DNA of 64,000 bases from Paludibacteraceae bacterium (GTDB taxonomy: Bacteria > Bacteroidota > Bacteroidia > Bacteroidales > Paludibacteraceae), in contig JAFSTO010000075.1 of NCBI GenBank assembly GCA_017450435.1, positions 1 to 64,000 on the forward strand, given 5' to 3'. The notes under the pieces are model-generated. The model ran no database searches, had not been told where the DNA came from, and saw nothing but the letters and a program-made list of their open reading frames with translations. Positions 10,089 to 18,016 of this stretch are shown piece by piece; positions within the stretch are counted from its first letter, which is position 1, and the number at the start of each line of letters is the position of its first letter. The translations under genes and the position numbers were made by a program.

Positions 10089-13000
10089 ATGAAACGTTTA
10101 TTTATTATAGCTCTTACGTTGTTTACAGGCATAGCCCTTTGGGCTGCGCCTGTGAGCGGCGTGGTGCGTGATGCCTCTGGTGAGCCGATGATCGGGGTAA
10201 GCGTGGTCGTGCAAGGCACTTCACAAGGTACGATCACCGACTTTGACGGCAACTACTCCATTGAAGTTGCGGCAAACGCGGTGCTTGAGTTCTCATACGT
10301 CGGATTTAAGACCAAGACAGAGAAGATAAGCGGCCGCTCCGTTATAAACGTTGCAATGGAGGAAGATACAAGGCTGCTTGATGAGGTAATCATTGTCGGA
10401 TATGATTCGCAACGCAAAGCTAACCTGACAGGGGCGGTAGCGTCAGTCAGTGTGGAAGAGCAATTGGAAGGAAGACCGATAACCAACGTGGGCAAAGGTC
10501 TGCAAGGCGCTACGCCGGGCCTGACCGTTACTCAGAGTTCGGGAAGACTCGGAGAGGCTCCTAAGTTCCGTATTCGTGGTGCTGTTGGCACTCTTCTCAA
10601 CGAAGGCGGCTCTCAACCGTTGATTTTGGTTGACGGTGTGGAGATTAGTGATATATCTATGGTTAATGCTGACGATATAGAAAATATCTCAATCCTTAAA
10701 GATGCCGCCTCTTCGTCTATCTACGGAACACGTGCTGCCTTCGGCGTTATACTGATAACAACCAAGTCCGGCGCCTTAAACTCTAAGTTCGAAGTGAAAT
10801 ATTCCAACAACTTCTCATGGTCAACGCCTACAGTGCTTCCGAAGATTGCTTCGTCATACGTTGGAGCACAGATGGCACTCGAGGCACGTAATCGCCGCAG
10901 TCCCGGTACGTCGGTCTTTACAAATGCATGCGGACTGGTGTGGGACGCTACGGATATTGAATATATGAAGCAGTGGGAAGAAATGTATGGAAAAATGAAT
11001 CTATCGGACGAGATGGTTCTTGACAGGGATTTTGTTATCAAAAGCGGTCAACCGCATTTCTACCGTTCCTGGAACGCAGCAGATGAGTACGTTAAAGACT
11101 ATTCCTTTGCGCAGCAGCATAATATATCTTTTGGAGGTAGTGCCGGAAAAACGAACTATTACCTTGGCCTGAGTTATATGGGGCAGGATGGTGTGGTGAA
11201 GGTCAATCCGGATAAGTATAGCCGTTATAGCGTAAACTTCTCAACGGAAACGGACATTTTCAAGTGGCTGCGTATTCGCTCAAAGGCACTTTATACCCGC
11301 ACTGACCTGAGAACACCGTTTAATTACGGCTCAACATCGTATGATGCGCTGTATTACCTATATCGTTGGCCGGCTATCATGCCCTATGGTACATACGAAG
11401 GGCATCCCTTCCGCAACTCGGTTACAGAGACCGCTGCTGCCAGTATGAACAGTGATATAAAGGACTATATGCGTGTGGCTATAGGAGCAACGGTGAGGTT
11501 CTATGAAGACCTCTCGCTCGACCTCGACTATACCTTCAACCTCGATAACCAAAACATTACTCAGCGTGGCGGTACGGTAGGCGGATGGGACTTCTGGGGC
11601 GGCTCAATGGTGCTGACTGAGAACTGGGCAGCGGCCTCCAGAAACAAGATTGATAAGTTTATTTATAATCGTCAGTATCATGCGGGCAATGCTGTTCTGC
11701 GTTATAAGCACACGTGGAACGACGCACATGCCTTCTCTGCTTTTGCCGGTATGAACATCGAATATAAGGAGATTGACTATGTTAACCCGGAAAAGCGCGA
11801 TTTGCTGGACCAAAATAAGGCGGAGATTTCTCTTGCCACAGGCGAGAATTTTATCTATGGTTCTCACACTTCATGGGCCATCATGGGCTTTTTTGCGCGT
11901 GTTAACTATGCCTACAAAAACAAATATCTGATAGAACTTAATGGTCGTGTTGACGGCTCGAGTCGTTTTCCCACCAATCGCCAGTGGGGTTTCTTCCCGT
12001 CAGGGTCGCTCGGTTGGGTGATTTCGGAAGAAGGTTTCTTTGAGACGCTTAAGCCTTGGTGGAGTTTTGCCAAGCTACGCGCATCATACGGCTCGGTGGG
12101 TAATCAGGATATCGGAAATAACCGTTTCCGTGCGATAATGTCATCTTACAATACGGGCTGGCTGATTGACGGTGACGACCAGCTGTCGTTTACCCTGCCT
12201 ACCGCGTTAGCAGACGGCTTTACATGGGAGACAATACGTACTATTGACGCAGGTGTGGATACGCGTTTCTTCAATGATGATTTCGGAGTGTCGTTTGACT
12301 GGTATCGTCGCTTTAATGACGGAATGGTAGTCAGCGGAAATGAGGTGCCTTCCACTTATGGAACTACAGCACCTTACGAGAACGCCGCACAGCTGACAAC
12401 TAACGGTTGGGAACTATCGCTTGATTATCGTCACAGATTTGCTAATGGCTTCAATCTCAATGTGACTGCGTCTCTTGCCGATGCCATTACTGTCGTGACC
12501 AAGCACCCGCGTAGCCAAACATCGGTTCTTGACGGAAGCAACTATGTGGGCAAGGTTTATGGGGAAATATGGGGCTTTACCACTGACCGGCTGTATCAGG
12601 TAGAGGATTTTGATTCGTCCGGTAACCTTATCGACGGACCTTCACAAGCATACTTTGAGGGAACCAATGGATATGGATATAAGTATGGCCCGGGTGATGT
12701 GAAGTATAAAGACCTTGATGGGGACGGGAAGATAACCTGGGGCGACAAGACTGCCGAAAACCCGGGCGACTGGTCTCGAATAGGAAACACTACACCGAGG
12801 TACGAATACAACTTCCGCATCTCTGCCGACTGGTATGGTGTTGACCTGTCGCTCTTCTTCCAGGGGGTGGGCAAACGTGACTTTTGGGGAACCGGCACGA
12901 TGATGATACCGGGGTGGAACTTCTCCGAGGGAACTTATTATGCTCATCAGACTGATTATTGGACGCCCACCAATACCAAGGCGTGGTATCCGCGTATGAC

Positions 13001-13322
13001 GGAAATGAACCAACCCGGACAATACAGCGCGGCGTCATTTAACTTCTTATGCCAAACACGTTATCTGTTGGATATGTCGTATCTAAGGCTGAAAAATATC
13101 ACTGTCGGATACACGCTTCCTAAACAGGTGCTCAGAAAAATGCACTTCAATAAATTCCGCATTTATGCCAGTTTTGAGAACGTGTGCGAGTTTACGCATC
13201 TTGGCAATATGCCGCTTGACCCTGAGACGGAAAATTCTACAGGTGACGGCGGAGCTATGGGATTTGGACGTATATATCCGTTTACAAGGCAGATGTCGTG
13301 CGGTCTGCAAATTTCGTTGTAA
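10089..13322 (+). CDS. SusC/RagA-family TonB-linked outer membrane transporter
   Basis: 1077 residues. Signal peptide (about 1-20) is followed by a CarboxypepD_reg-like domain (GVVRDASGEPMIGVSVVV, about 24-100), a TonB-box-like LDEVIIVGYD, a plug domain (about 110-240; LILVDGVEI, ILKDAASSSIYG, GVILITTKSG), and a 22-strand-type barrel to the C-terminus ending in LQISL. The length is normal for the family. With SusD it should form the energised pump that imports a bound ligand across the outer membrane. The ligand is not a known glycan here because no glycoside hydrolase or lyase lies in the unit; the linked enzyme is the amidase-fold protein, so peptidoglycan-derived or amide-linked material is a reasonable guess. 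The gene is 12 bases after the preceding one and 19 before susD. Confidence 0.95.
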   Translation: MKRLFIIALTLFTGIALWAAPVSGVVRDASGEPMIGVSVVVQGTSQGTITDFDGNYSIEVAANAVLEFSYVGFKTKTEKISGRSVINVAMEEDTRLLDEVIIVGYDSQRKANLTGAVASVSVEEQLEGRPITNVGKGLQGATPGLTVTQSSGRLGEAPKFRIRGAVGTLLNEGGSQPLILVDGVEISDISMVNADDIENISILKDAASSSIYGTRAAFGVILITTKSGALNSKFEVKYSNNFSWSTPTVLPKIASSYVGAQMALEARNRRSPGTSVFTNACGLVWDATDIEYMKQWEEMYGKMNLSDEMVLDRDFVIKSGQPHFYRSWNAADEYVKDYSFAQQHNISFGGSAGKTNYYLGLSYMGQDGVVKVNPDKYSRYSVNFSTETDIFKWLRIRSKALYTRTDLRTPFNYGSTSYDALYYLYRWPAIMPYGTYEGHPFRNSVTETAAASMNSDIKDYMRVAIGATVRFYEDLSLDLDYTFNLDNQNITQRGGTVGGWDFWGGSMVLTENWAAASRNKIDKFIYNRQYHAGNAVLRYKHTWNDAHAFSAFAGMNIEYKEIDYVNPEKRDLLDQNKAEISLATGENFIYGSHTSWAIMGFFARVNYAYKNKYLIELNGRVDGSSRFPTNRQWGFFPSGSLGWVISEEGFFETLKPWWSFAKLRASYGSVGNQDIGNNRFRAIMSSYNTGWLIDGDDQLSFTLPTALADGFTWETIRTIDAGVDTRFFNDDFGVSFDWYRRFNDGMVVSGNEVPSTYGTTAPYENAAQLTTNGWELSLDYRHRFANGFNLNVTASLADAITVVTKHPRSQTSVLDGSNYVGKVYGEIWGFTTDRLYQVEDFDSSGNLIDGPSQAYFEGTNGYGYKYGPGDVKYKDLDGDGKITWGDKTAENPGDWSRIGNTTPRYEYNFRISADWYGVDLSLFFQGVGKRDFWGTGTMMIPGWNFSEGTYYAHQTDYWTPTNTKAWYPRMTEMNQPGQYSAASFNFLCQTRYLLDMSYLRLKNITVGYTLPKQVLRKMHFNKFRIYASFENVCEFTHLGNMPLDPETENSTGDGGAMGFGRIYPFTRQMSCGLQISL

Positions 13323-13341
13323 ATAATATATTGATTGAATT

Positions 13342-15102
13342 ATGAAAATGTTTTTGAAATATATTTATGTAGTTGTCTTCGTCCTGTCGTTTGCGGGCTG
13401 CAGTTTTCTTAATCAGGAGCCGTATGACGACTTTACCGACGAGGAGTTTTGGCGTACGGAGGACCAAGTACGTTCCTTTATGTATGGTTTCTATACCTCT
13501 GTCTTCTCCGGTTACGGCACTGGTACTTCTCATGGTCCGTTTCTTATGGGGCAGACGCTGAACGATGACTTTGCTTCTGACAAGACTCAGATTGATTTGC
13601 AGCCTACAGTGGTGCCGGTCAGCGACGGAGCTTGGTCATTCGCAAATATTCGCCGTGCCAACTATGTGCTGGAGAATATAGACCGATTGGAGGCTGACCG
13701 TGTTGTCAGGGCTCACTGGAGAGGTGTGGCACGATTCTTCAGAGCTTGCTATTACAGCAACTTGGTCTTCACCTTCGGCGATGTACCTTGGTTTGACCAT
13801 GTTCCTGTTGTTTCTGCTAACAAGCAGGATTTAGACTATCTGTATAAAGACCGCGACTCAAGGCTTTTTGTCGATTCGTGCATCATGGCGGACCTCCAAT
13901 ATGCTATGGATAGTGTCCGTAAGACTGACGGAGCGCAACAAGTGAACAGGTATATAGTAGCCGGTATGGCATCACGATTGATGCTGCGAGAGGGCACTTT
14001 TCTCAAATATCATAATATTGACGCGGATATGGCTCAGAGGTGTCTGCTCTTTGCTAAAGATGCGGCTCTTGTCGTAATGAACTCCGGAAACTATAGTATA
14101 GCCCCTTCGTATAATGCACTGTTTACTTCCGACGACCTTGCCGGTAACCCTGAAGTTTTGATGTACAGACATTATGTTGATGGCGTGTTGTCGCATTCAA
14201 CACTCACTTATTCGTTCACTGAGGCGCAGGCCGGTCTGAGTGCATCGCTGGCAGAGGCGTTCCTTACGGATGACGGACTGCCGGTATATGTGAAAGACCC
14301 GCTCTGGACACCACGTAATGCCGACGAGTTCTTTGCAGGCAGAGACCCGAGACTCTCGCTCTGTATCCGACCGCATTATTACCTCAAAGGTACTGATTGC
14401 CAGCCATTCCAGTATGCATTGAGCGGATACTCATGGTGCAAGTTTATGGATGACAGTCGTGCCGCTAAACCGGAGGCTACATGGTCAGGCTCAAAAAATG
14501 TGACGGATGCCCCGTGTTTGAGATATGCGGAGGTACTGCTCAACTACGCGGAGGCCGCTTATGAGTTGTCGCAAATGTCAGGAGCGTACAGTTTCTCTGA
14601 CGAGGACCTCGATAAGTCGGTTAACCTGATACGGGCACGATTAGGCGTTAATCTGCCTCCTTTGAAAGTCGTTGGAAACAAACCTTCTGTAAACGGCATG
14701 GTTTTTGACGACCCTAAACGTATGGAGATAGAAGTGCGTGCTGACGGAGGGGAAACGTCTCCTATATTGTGGGAGATACGTCGTGAACGAAGGACTGAAC
14801 TCTGTTTGGAAGGGTTCCGGCTTAACGACCTCAAGCGTTGGCGTAAACTTGACTACCTCTGGAACGACTGCAATCCGGATATAAGATATGGTGCTTATAT
14901 TGTTCTGAGTGACTATAGCAATCTGGATGCTGAGATTGTACTGGAAGACCCGAATGCTACGGAGGGATATGTGTTGCGTAACACGGGGGCTGCGAGAAAC
15001 AGACCTGTTGAACGCAATTATATTGCACCAATTCCATCGGGACAGATACATCTGTATGAAACGAAAGGCTATCATCTTTCGCAAAACAAAGTATGGGAAT
15101 AG
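13342..15102 (+). CDS. SusD/RagB-family nutrient-binding outer membrane lipoprotein
   Basis: 586 residues; lipoprotein signal with lipobox FAGC and acylated Cys20. The mature start NQEPYDDFTDEEFWRTEDQ is typical of SusD proteins. The N-terminal TPR-like SusD domain includes RADVVRAHWRGVARFFRACYY-type helices (about 100-170). The C-terminal half carries the usual RYAEVLLNYAEAAYE and WEIRRERRTELCLEGFR motifs (about 395-495). It caps the SusC barrel and binds substrate at the cell surface. The pairing with the SusC gene 19 bases upstream is direct. The following lipoprotein gene starts 31 bases downstream, matching the usual SusC-SusD-surface binding lipoprotein order. Confidence 0.95.
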   Translation: MKMFLKYIYVVVFVLSFAGCSFLNQEPYDDFTDEEFWRTEDQVRSFMYGFYTSVFSGYGTGTSHGPFLMGQTLNDDFASDKTQIDLQPTVVPVSDGAWSFANIRRANYVLENIDRLEADRVVRAHWRGVARFFRACYYSNLVFTFGDVPWFDHVPVVSANKQDLDYLYKDRDSRLFVDSCIMADLQYAMDSVRKTDGAQQVNRYIVAGMASRLMLREGTFLKYHNIDADMAQRCLLFAKDAALVVMNSGNYSIAPSYNALFTSDDLAGNPEVLMYRHYVDGVLSHSTLTYSFTEAQAGLSASLAEAFLTDDGLPVYVKDPLWTPRNADEFFAGRDPRLSLCIRPHYYLKGTDCQPFQYALSGYSWCKFMDDSRAAKPEATWSGSKNVTDAPCLRYAEVLLNYAEAAYELSQMSGAYSFSDEDLDKSVNLIRARLGVNLPPLKVVGNKPSVNGMVFDDPKRMEIEVRADGGETSPILWEIRRERRTELCLEGFRLNDLKRWRKLDYLWNDCNPDIRYGAYIVLSDYSNLDAEIVLEDPNATEGYVLRNTGAARNRPVERNYIAPIPSGQIHLYETKGYHLSQNKVWE

Positions 15103-15133
15103 TAGAGTATAATTACTTTAACAAAATACTACT

Positions 15134-16906
15134 ATGAAAAAGAATTTTTTTATGTTGTTTGTAGCCGGCGTTGTCTTGGCAATGACGGGTTGCAAGGAGA
15201 AGGAAAATGATAATCCTTCTGACGATGGAGGCATGACCGGAAAAGCGGTCATCAATTCTATCAGTATTGCTAATGCGGGAATGTCCGGTGGTGACAAGAT
15301 TGCCGGTGTGGTGGACAATGAGAATTACACCGTGGTCTTCAGTAACGTTCCGGCTGAAAGCGACTTGAGTGCGGTACGCTTTGAGGCGGGAATGCCCTTG
15401 GGGGCAAAGCTTGACAAAGATGTGTATAACTTCTTTGAAGGCAATGACCCGAATGGGAAAACTTACGATGGGCAGGTGTCTGTTATTATTTCGGTGACTG
15501 ACGCTGCGGGAAAGGTGACAGAGACCAGTCAGGCCTACAAGGTAACCATCAATCTTGCAGATCCTGCTTCAGCTCCTATTCTGGATAAACTGTTGATGAA
15601 AGACGAGAATGGCACTGAGTACAAAGCCACTCTTGAGGATGGTATATTAATGCTAAATATGCCTCAGGCTGAGTATGCTGTGCTCTCTGAGATTGTTCTT
15701 ATTCCCAAGCGTGCGTCTTACCTGTTCTCTGCTATGGGTGAAGATGGGCGTCTTTTGCCGGCCAACCCGGGCAAACTGACTATTTCCTTTATGGGACTTA
15801 CCACGGAATATGAGATAGCATTTGCAGCCTCATCTGCCATAGGAGTTGATTTCTCTAAGGCTGTAGTACATGATTTTTCTGTCGCAACAGGGAATATGTA
15901 TCCTGATTATGCCGGAATGATGATTCGCGGTGGTGACTTTGATGGCGAGTATGTGCTTTTGCCGCATCAAACGGCGCCGAGGCTTCTCAAAGTAAGCGAC
16001 CTGCTTAACAATAACGCCGCTAATCCGATAAACCTGAGCATGACCGGTGTTGACCATGGCACGTTCCTTGTTTCTGCCGGGCGTCTGTCACACGGACATG
16101 TGTATCTATGTAACCTCGCTGTTATGAACAATGGTGAGTATCTACGCGTTTATTACTATGATTCTCCTACATCAGAACCGCAGATGATACTTAATTGGGA
16201 CGGCTCTTTGTCCGATGGCGGCAAACTTGAATCTGAGAGACGCGGTGATAACATGTCCGTTAACCTTGATGCAAGCGGCAACGGGTATCTGTATTTTGCC
16301 GGACAGGACGTGTCTCATGGCGCTACCAATATCGTTTTGCGTTTTACTGTTACCGGTTTTACGAATGTATCTCCTTCTGCTGATGTGATTGAACTGCCTG
16401 CACCTGCTGCATACTATGGTCAGTATAACCAAGTCGGGCCGAATGAGTATTTGTTCACTTCGGCTTACGTTCCAACCGTTTGGCTCTTGGATGCTGATGG
16501 CAACGAGAAGGCTGCGGTAGAATTTGACTGGACAGAGAATGATGCACGACCTAACCACGGTGTTGACCCGCGTATCGTTGAGTTTAACAGAGCACGGTAT
16601 ATGTTGTTTACTGTGGCTAACTCGCAACCTATGCATTGGAACTTCGGACCTGTCTTTTATATCTTTGATATAACCGACGGATTTGACAATCAGAGTGCAA
16701 TGGTCAAGCTTGGAGAGGCTATGGCAGAGGAGACGTTTGAGCCGGATTGGTATTACTTCCTTACTACGCCGGATCTTGAGTATGGCACTCAATCCACAGC
16801 TCCTGCCGCACAGGCTGCCGCATGCGAACTGAACGGGAAACTGGTTATCTTCACGGCTGCGGCAAATGCAGGTTTTGCTATTATTGAAGTACCGATGGCG
16901 CAATAG
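15134..16906 (+). CDS. surface lipoprotein, DUF5018/DUF4623-like
   Basis: 590 residues; lipobox MTGC with Cys20, followed by a charged, acidic stretch (KEKENDNPSDDGG) resembling Bacteroidetes surface-export signals. Residues about 35-145 form a beta-sandwich of the DUF5018 kind seen next to SusD genes (AVINSISIANAGMSGG, FSNVPAESDLSAVRFE). The remainder is a propeller-like region comparable to DUF4623 (LLPHQTAPRLLKVSDL, DPRIVEFNRARYMLF, FYIFDITDG). The family names are given from memory of the pattern. In Sus-like loci the third gene usually encodes an extra surface ligand-binding protein, and that is the likely role. It is the last gene of the unit: a strong hairpin terminator starts 7 bases after the stop codon. 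Confidence 0.8.
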   Translation: MKKNFFMLFVAGVVLAMTGCKEKENDNPSDDGGMTGKAVINSISIANAGMSGGDKIAGVVDNENYTVVFSNVPAESDLSAVRFEAGMPLGAKLDKDVYNFFEGNDPNGKTYDGQVSVIISVTDAAGKVTETSQAYKVTINLADPASAPILDKLLMKDENGTEYKATLEDGILMLNMPQAEYAVLSEIVLIPKRASYLFSAMGEDGRLLPANPGKLTISFMGLTTEYEIAFAASSAIGVDFSKAVVHDFSVATGNMYPDYAGMMIRGGDFDGEYVLLPHQTAPRLLKVSDLLNNNAANPINLSMTGVDHGTFLVSAGRLSHGHVYLCNLAVMNNGEYLRVYYYDSPTSEPQMILNWDGSLSDGGKLESERRGDNMSVNLDASGNGYLYFAGQDVSHGATNIVLRFTVTGFTNVSPSADVIELPAPAAYYGQYNQVGPNEYLFTSAYVPTVWLLDADGNEKAAVEFDWTENDARPNHGVDPRIVEFNRARYMLFTVANSQPMHWNFGPVFYIFDITDGFDNQSAMVKLGEAMAEETFEPDWYYFLTTPDLEYGTQSTAPAAQAAACELNGKLVIFTAAANAGFAIIEVPMAQ

Positions 16907-16913
16907 CTAAATA

Positions 16914-16944
16914 AAGAGAGACGGCCTAACAGACCGTCTCTCTT
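16914..16944. terminator. hairpin terminator between convergent genes
   Basis: An 11-base perfect stem (AAGAGAGACGG with CCGTCTCTCTT) and a 9-base loop lie 7 bases after the stop of the DUF5018-like gene and 17 bases before the 3' end of rsmH on the other strand. A T-rich tail (TTGTTTTC) follows on the plus strand. It can serve both convergent units, better for the plus strand. Confidence 0.85.
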
Positions 16945-16961
16945 GTTTTCTGTGTGTTGTG

Positions 16962-17927
16962 TCACCTTTTCTGTGCTACTCTTAGTTTTGCACTTCGTGC
17001 CCGCGGATTGCGCTCCACCTCATCGGCTGAGGCGGTGAATAGTTGCTGCTTGCCGGCAAAGGGCGTGAGGGCGTTGCCGTAGAAGTCTTTCTCGACTACA
17101 CCTTCGATATTACCTGTGCGGAAGAAGTTTTTCACCATTCTGTCCTCTAACGAGTGGTAGGTGAGAATGGCAAATACTCCTCCCGGGCGCAGCACAGCTG
17201 TGCCGGCAACGAGCATGTCGCGAAGAGCGCCCAGCTCATCATTAACCTCGATACGCAGGGCTTGGAAGAGACGAGAGAGGTCTTTCTTCAAATCCGGCTC
17301 AACCTCTATCTCGTCGTTACCCGTTGTCTTGTATTTTCCTTTTGCCACAATATCCAGCAGGTCGGTGGTGCGTTCTATCGGACGAGTAGCGCGGCTGCGA
17401 ACGATAGCAGAGGCGATACGGCGCGACTGACGCAACTCGCCATACAGGTAGAGTATATTGGCAAGTTCCTCTTCCGTGTAACTGTTGAGAATATCTGCTG
17501 CCGTCTTGCCACCTTGCTGATTCATTCGCATGTCCAGCGGACCCTCAAAACGGAAGGAAAAACCGCGATGACTGTCATCGAAATGGTGAAACGACACGCC
17601 AAGGTCTGCAAGAATACCATCAATAGAGGTGGGACTTTTTTTATCGTTCTGATAATAGTCCAAGTACTGCCTCAGGTAACGGAAATTCCCGTGTACGAAC
17701 TGCCAACCGTGACCTTCTTTTTCGCGCCAGAACGGGTCGTTCATGGCGTTGTGGTACGCCTCGATGTCCTGGTCGAAGCTGTACAGGGTGCCGCCTGCAC
17801 TCAGACGTTCCATTATGGCACGACTATGACCGCCACCGCCGAAGGTGAGGTCTGCGTAACAACCGTCTGCACGGAGCTCAAGGCTGTCAATTGTCTCATG
17901 TAATAATGCCGGGATATGATATGGCAT
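16962..17927 (-). CDS. rsmH: 16S rRNA (cytosine(1402)-N(4))-methyltransferase
   Basis: 321 residues, normal length. RsmH methylates N4 of C1402 in 16S rRNA with S-adenosylmethionine, fine-tuning the P site. The SAM-binding motif DLTFGGGGHS is at residues 26-35 (consensus D-G-T-x-G-G-G-G-H-S), preceded by YHIPALLHETID. Other conserved stretches are ILADLGVSFHHFDD, GFSFRFEGPLDMRM, RLFQALRIEVNDEL and FAILTYHSLEDRMVKNFF; the C-terminus ARSAKLRVAQKR is also typical. In many Bacteroidetes rsmH sits in the mraZ/ftsL/murein cluster; here it stands alone between surface-protein genes. It follows the 908-residue gene on the same strand, with a hairpin in the 89-base gap, so it probably has its own promoter or relies on read-through. 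Confidence 0.97.
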   Translation of the reverse strand: MPYHIPALLHETIDSLELRADGCYADLTFGGGGHSRAIMERLSAGGTLYSFDQDIEAYHNAMNDPFWREKEGHGWQFVHGNFRYLRQYLDYYQNDKKSPTSIDGILADLGVSFHHFDDSHRGFSFRFEGPLDMRMNQQGGKTAADILNSYTEEELANILYLYGELRQSRRIASAIVRSRATRPIERTTDLLDIVAKGKYKTTGNDEIEVEPDLKKDLSRLFQALRIEVNDELGALRDMLVAGTAVLRPGGVFAILTYHSLEDRMVKNFFRTGNIEGVVEKDFYGNALTPFAGKQQLFTASADEVERNPRARSAKLRVAQKR

Positions 17928-17946
17928 AAGTTTGATACGTTTTAGC

Positions 17947-17977
17947 CAAACAGCCCCGCATGGTGCGGAGCTGTTTG
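17947..17977 (-). terminator. hairpin between the 908-residue gene and rsmH
   Basis: CAAACAGC...CCGCA pairs with TGCGG...GCTGTTTG around a TGG loop, with one mismatch (14 positions per arm). It lies 40 bases past the stop of the minus-strand gene at 18017-20743. There is no strong U tract on the minus strand, so it may only attenuate or protect the 3' end. Confidence 0.55.
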
Positions 17978-18016
17978 TGGTTTGTCTCTTACTTTGATAA
18001 AAGTGTCAGGCTTGGA

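Noticed and set aside
17154-17903. 249-codon plus-strand frame opposite rsmH
   Set aside because: Antisense to a well-conserved rRNA methyltransferase gene; no features of a real protein.
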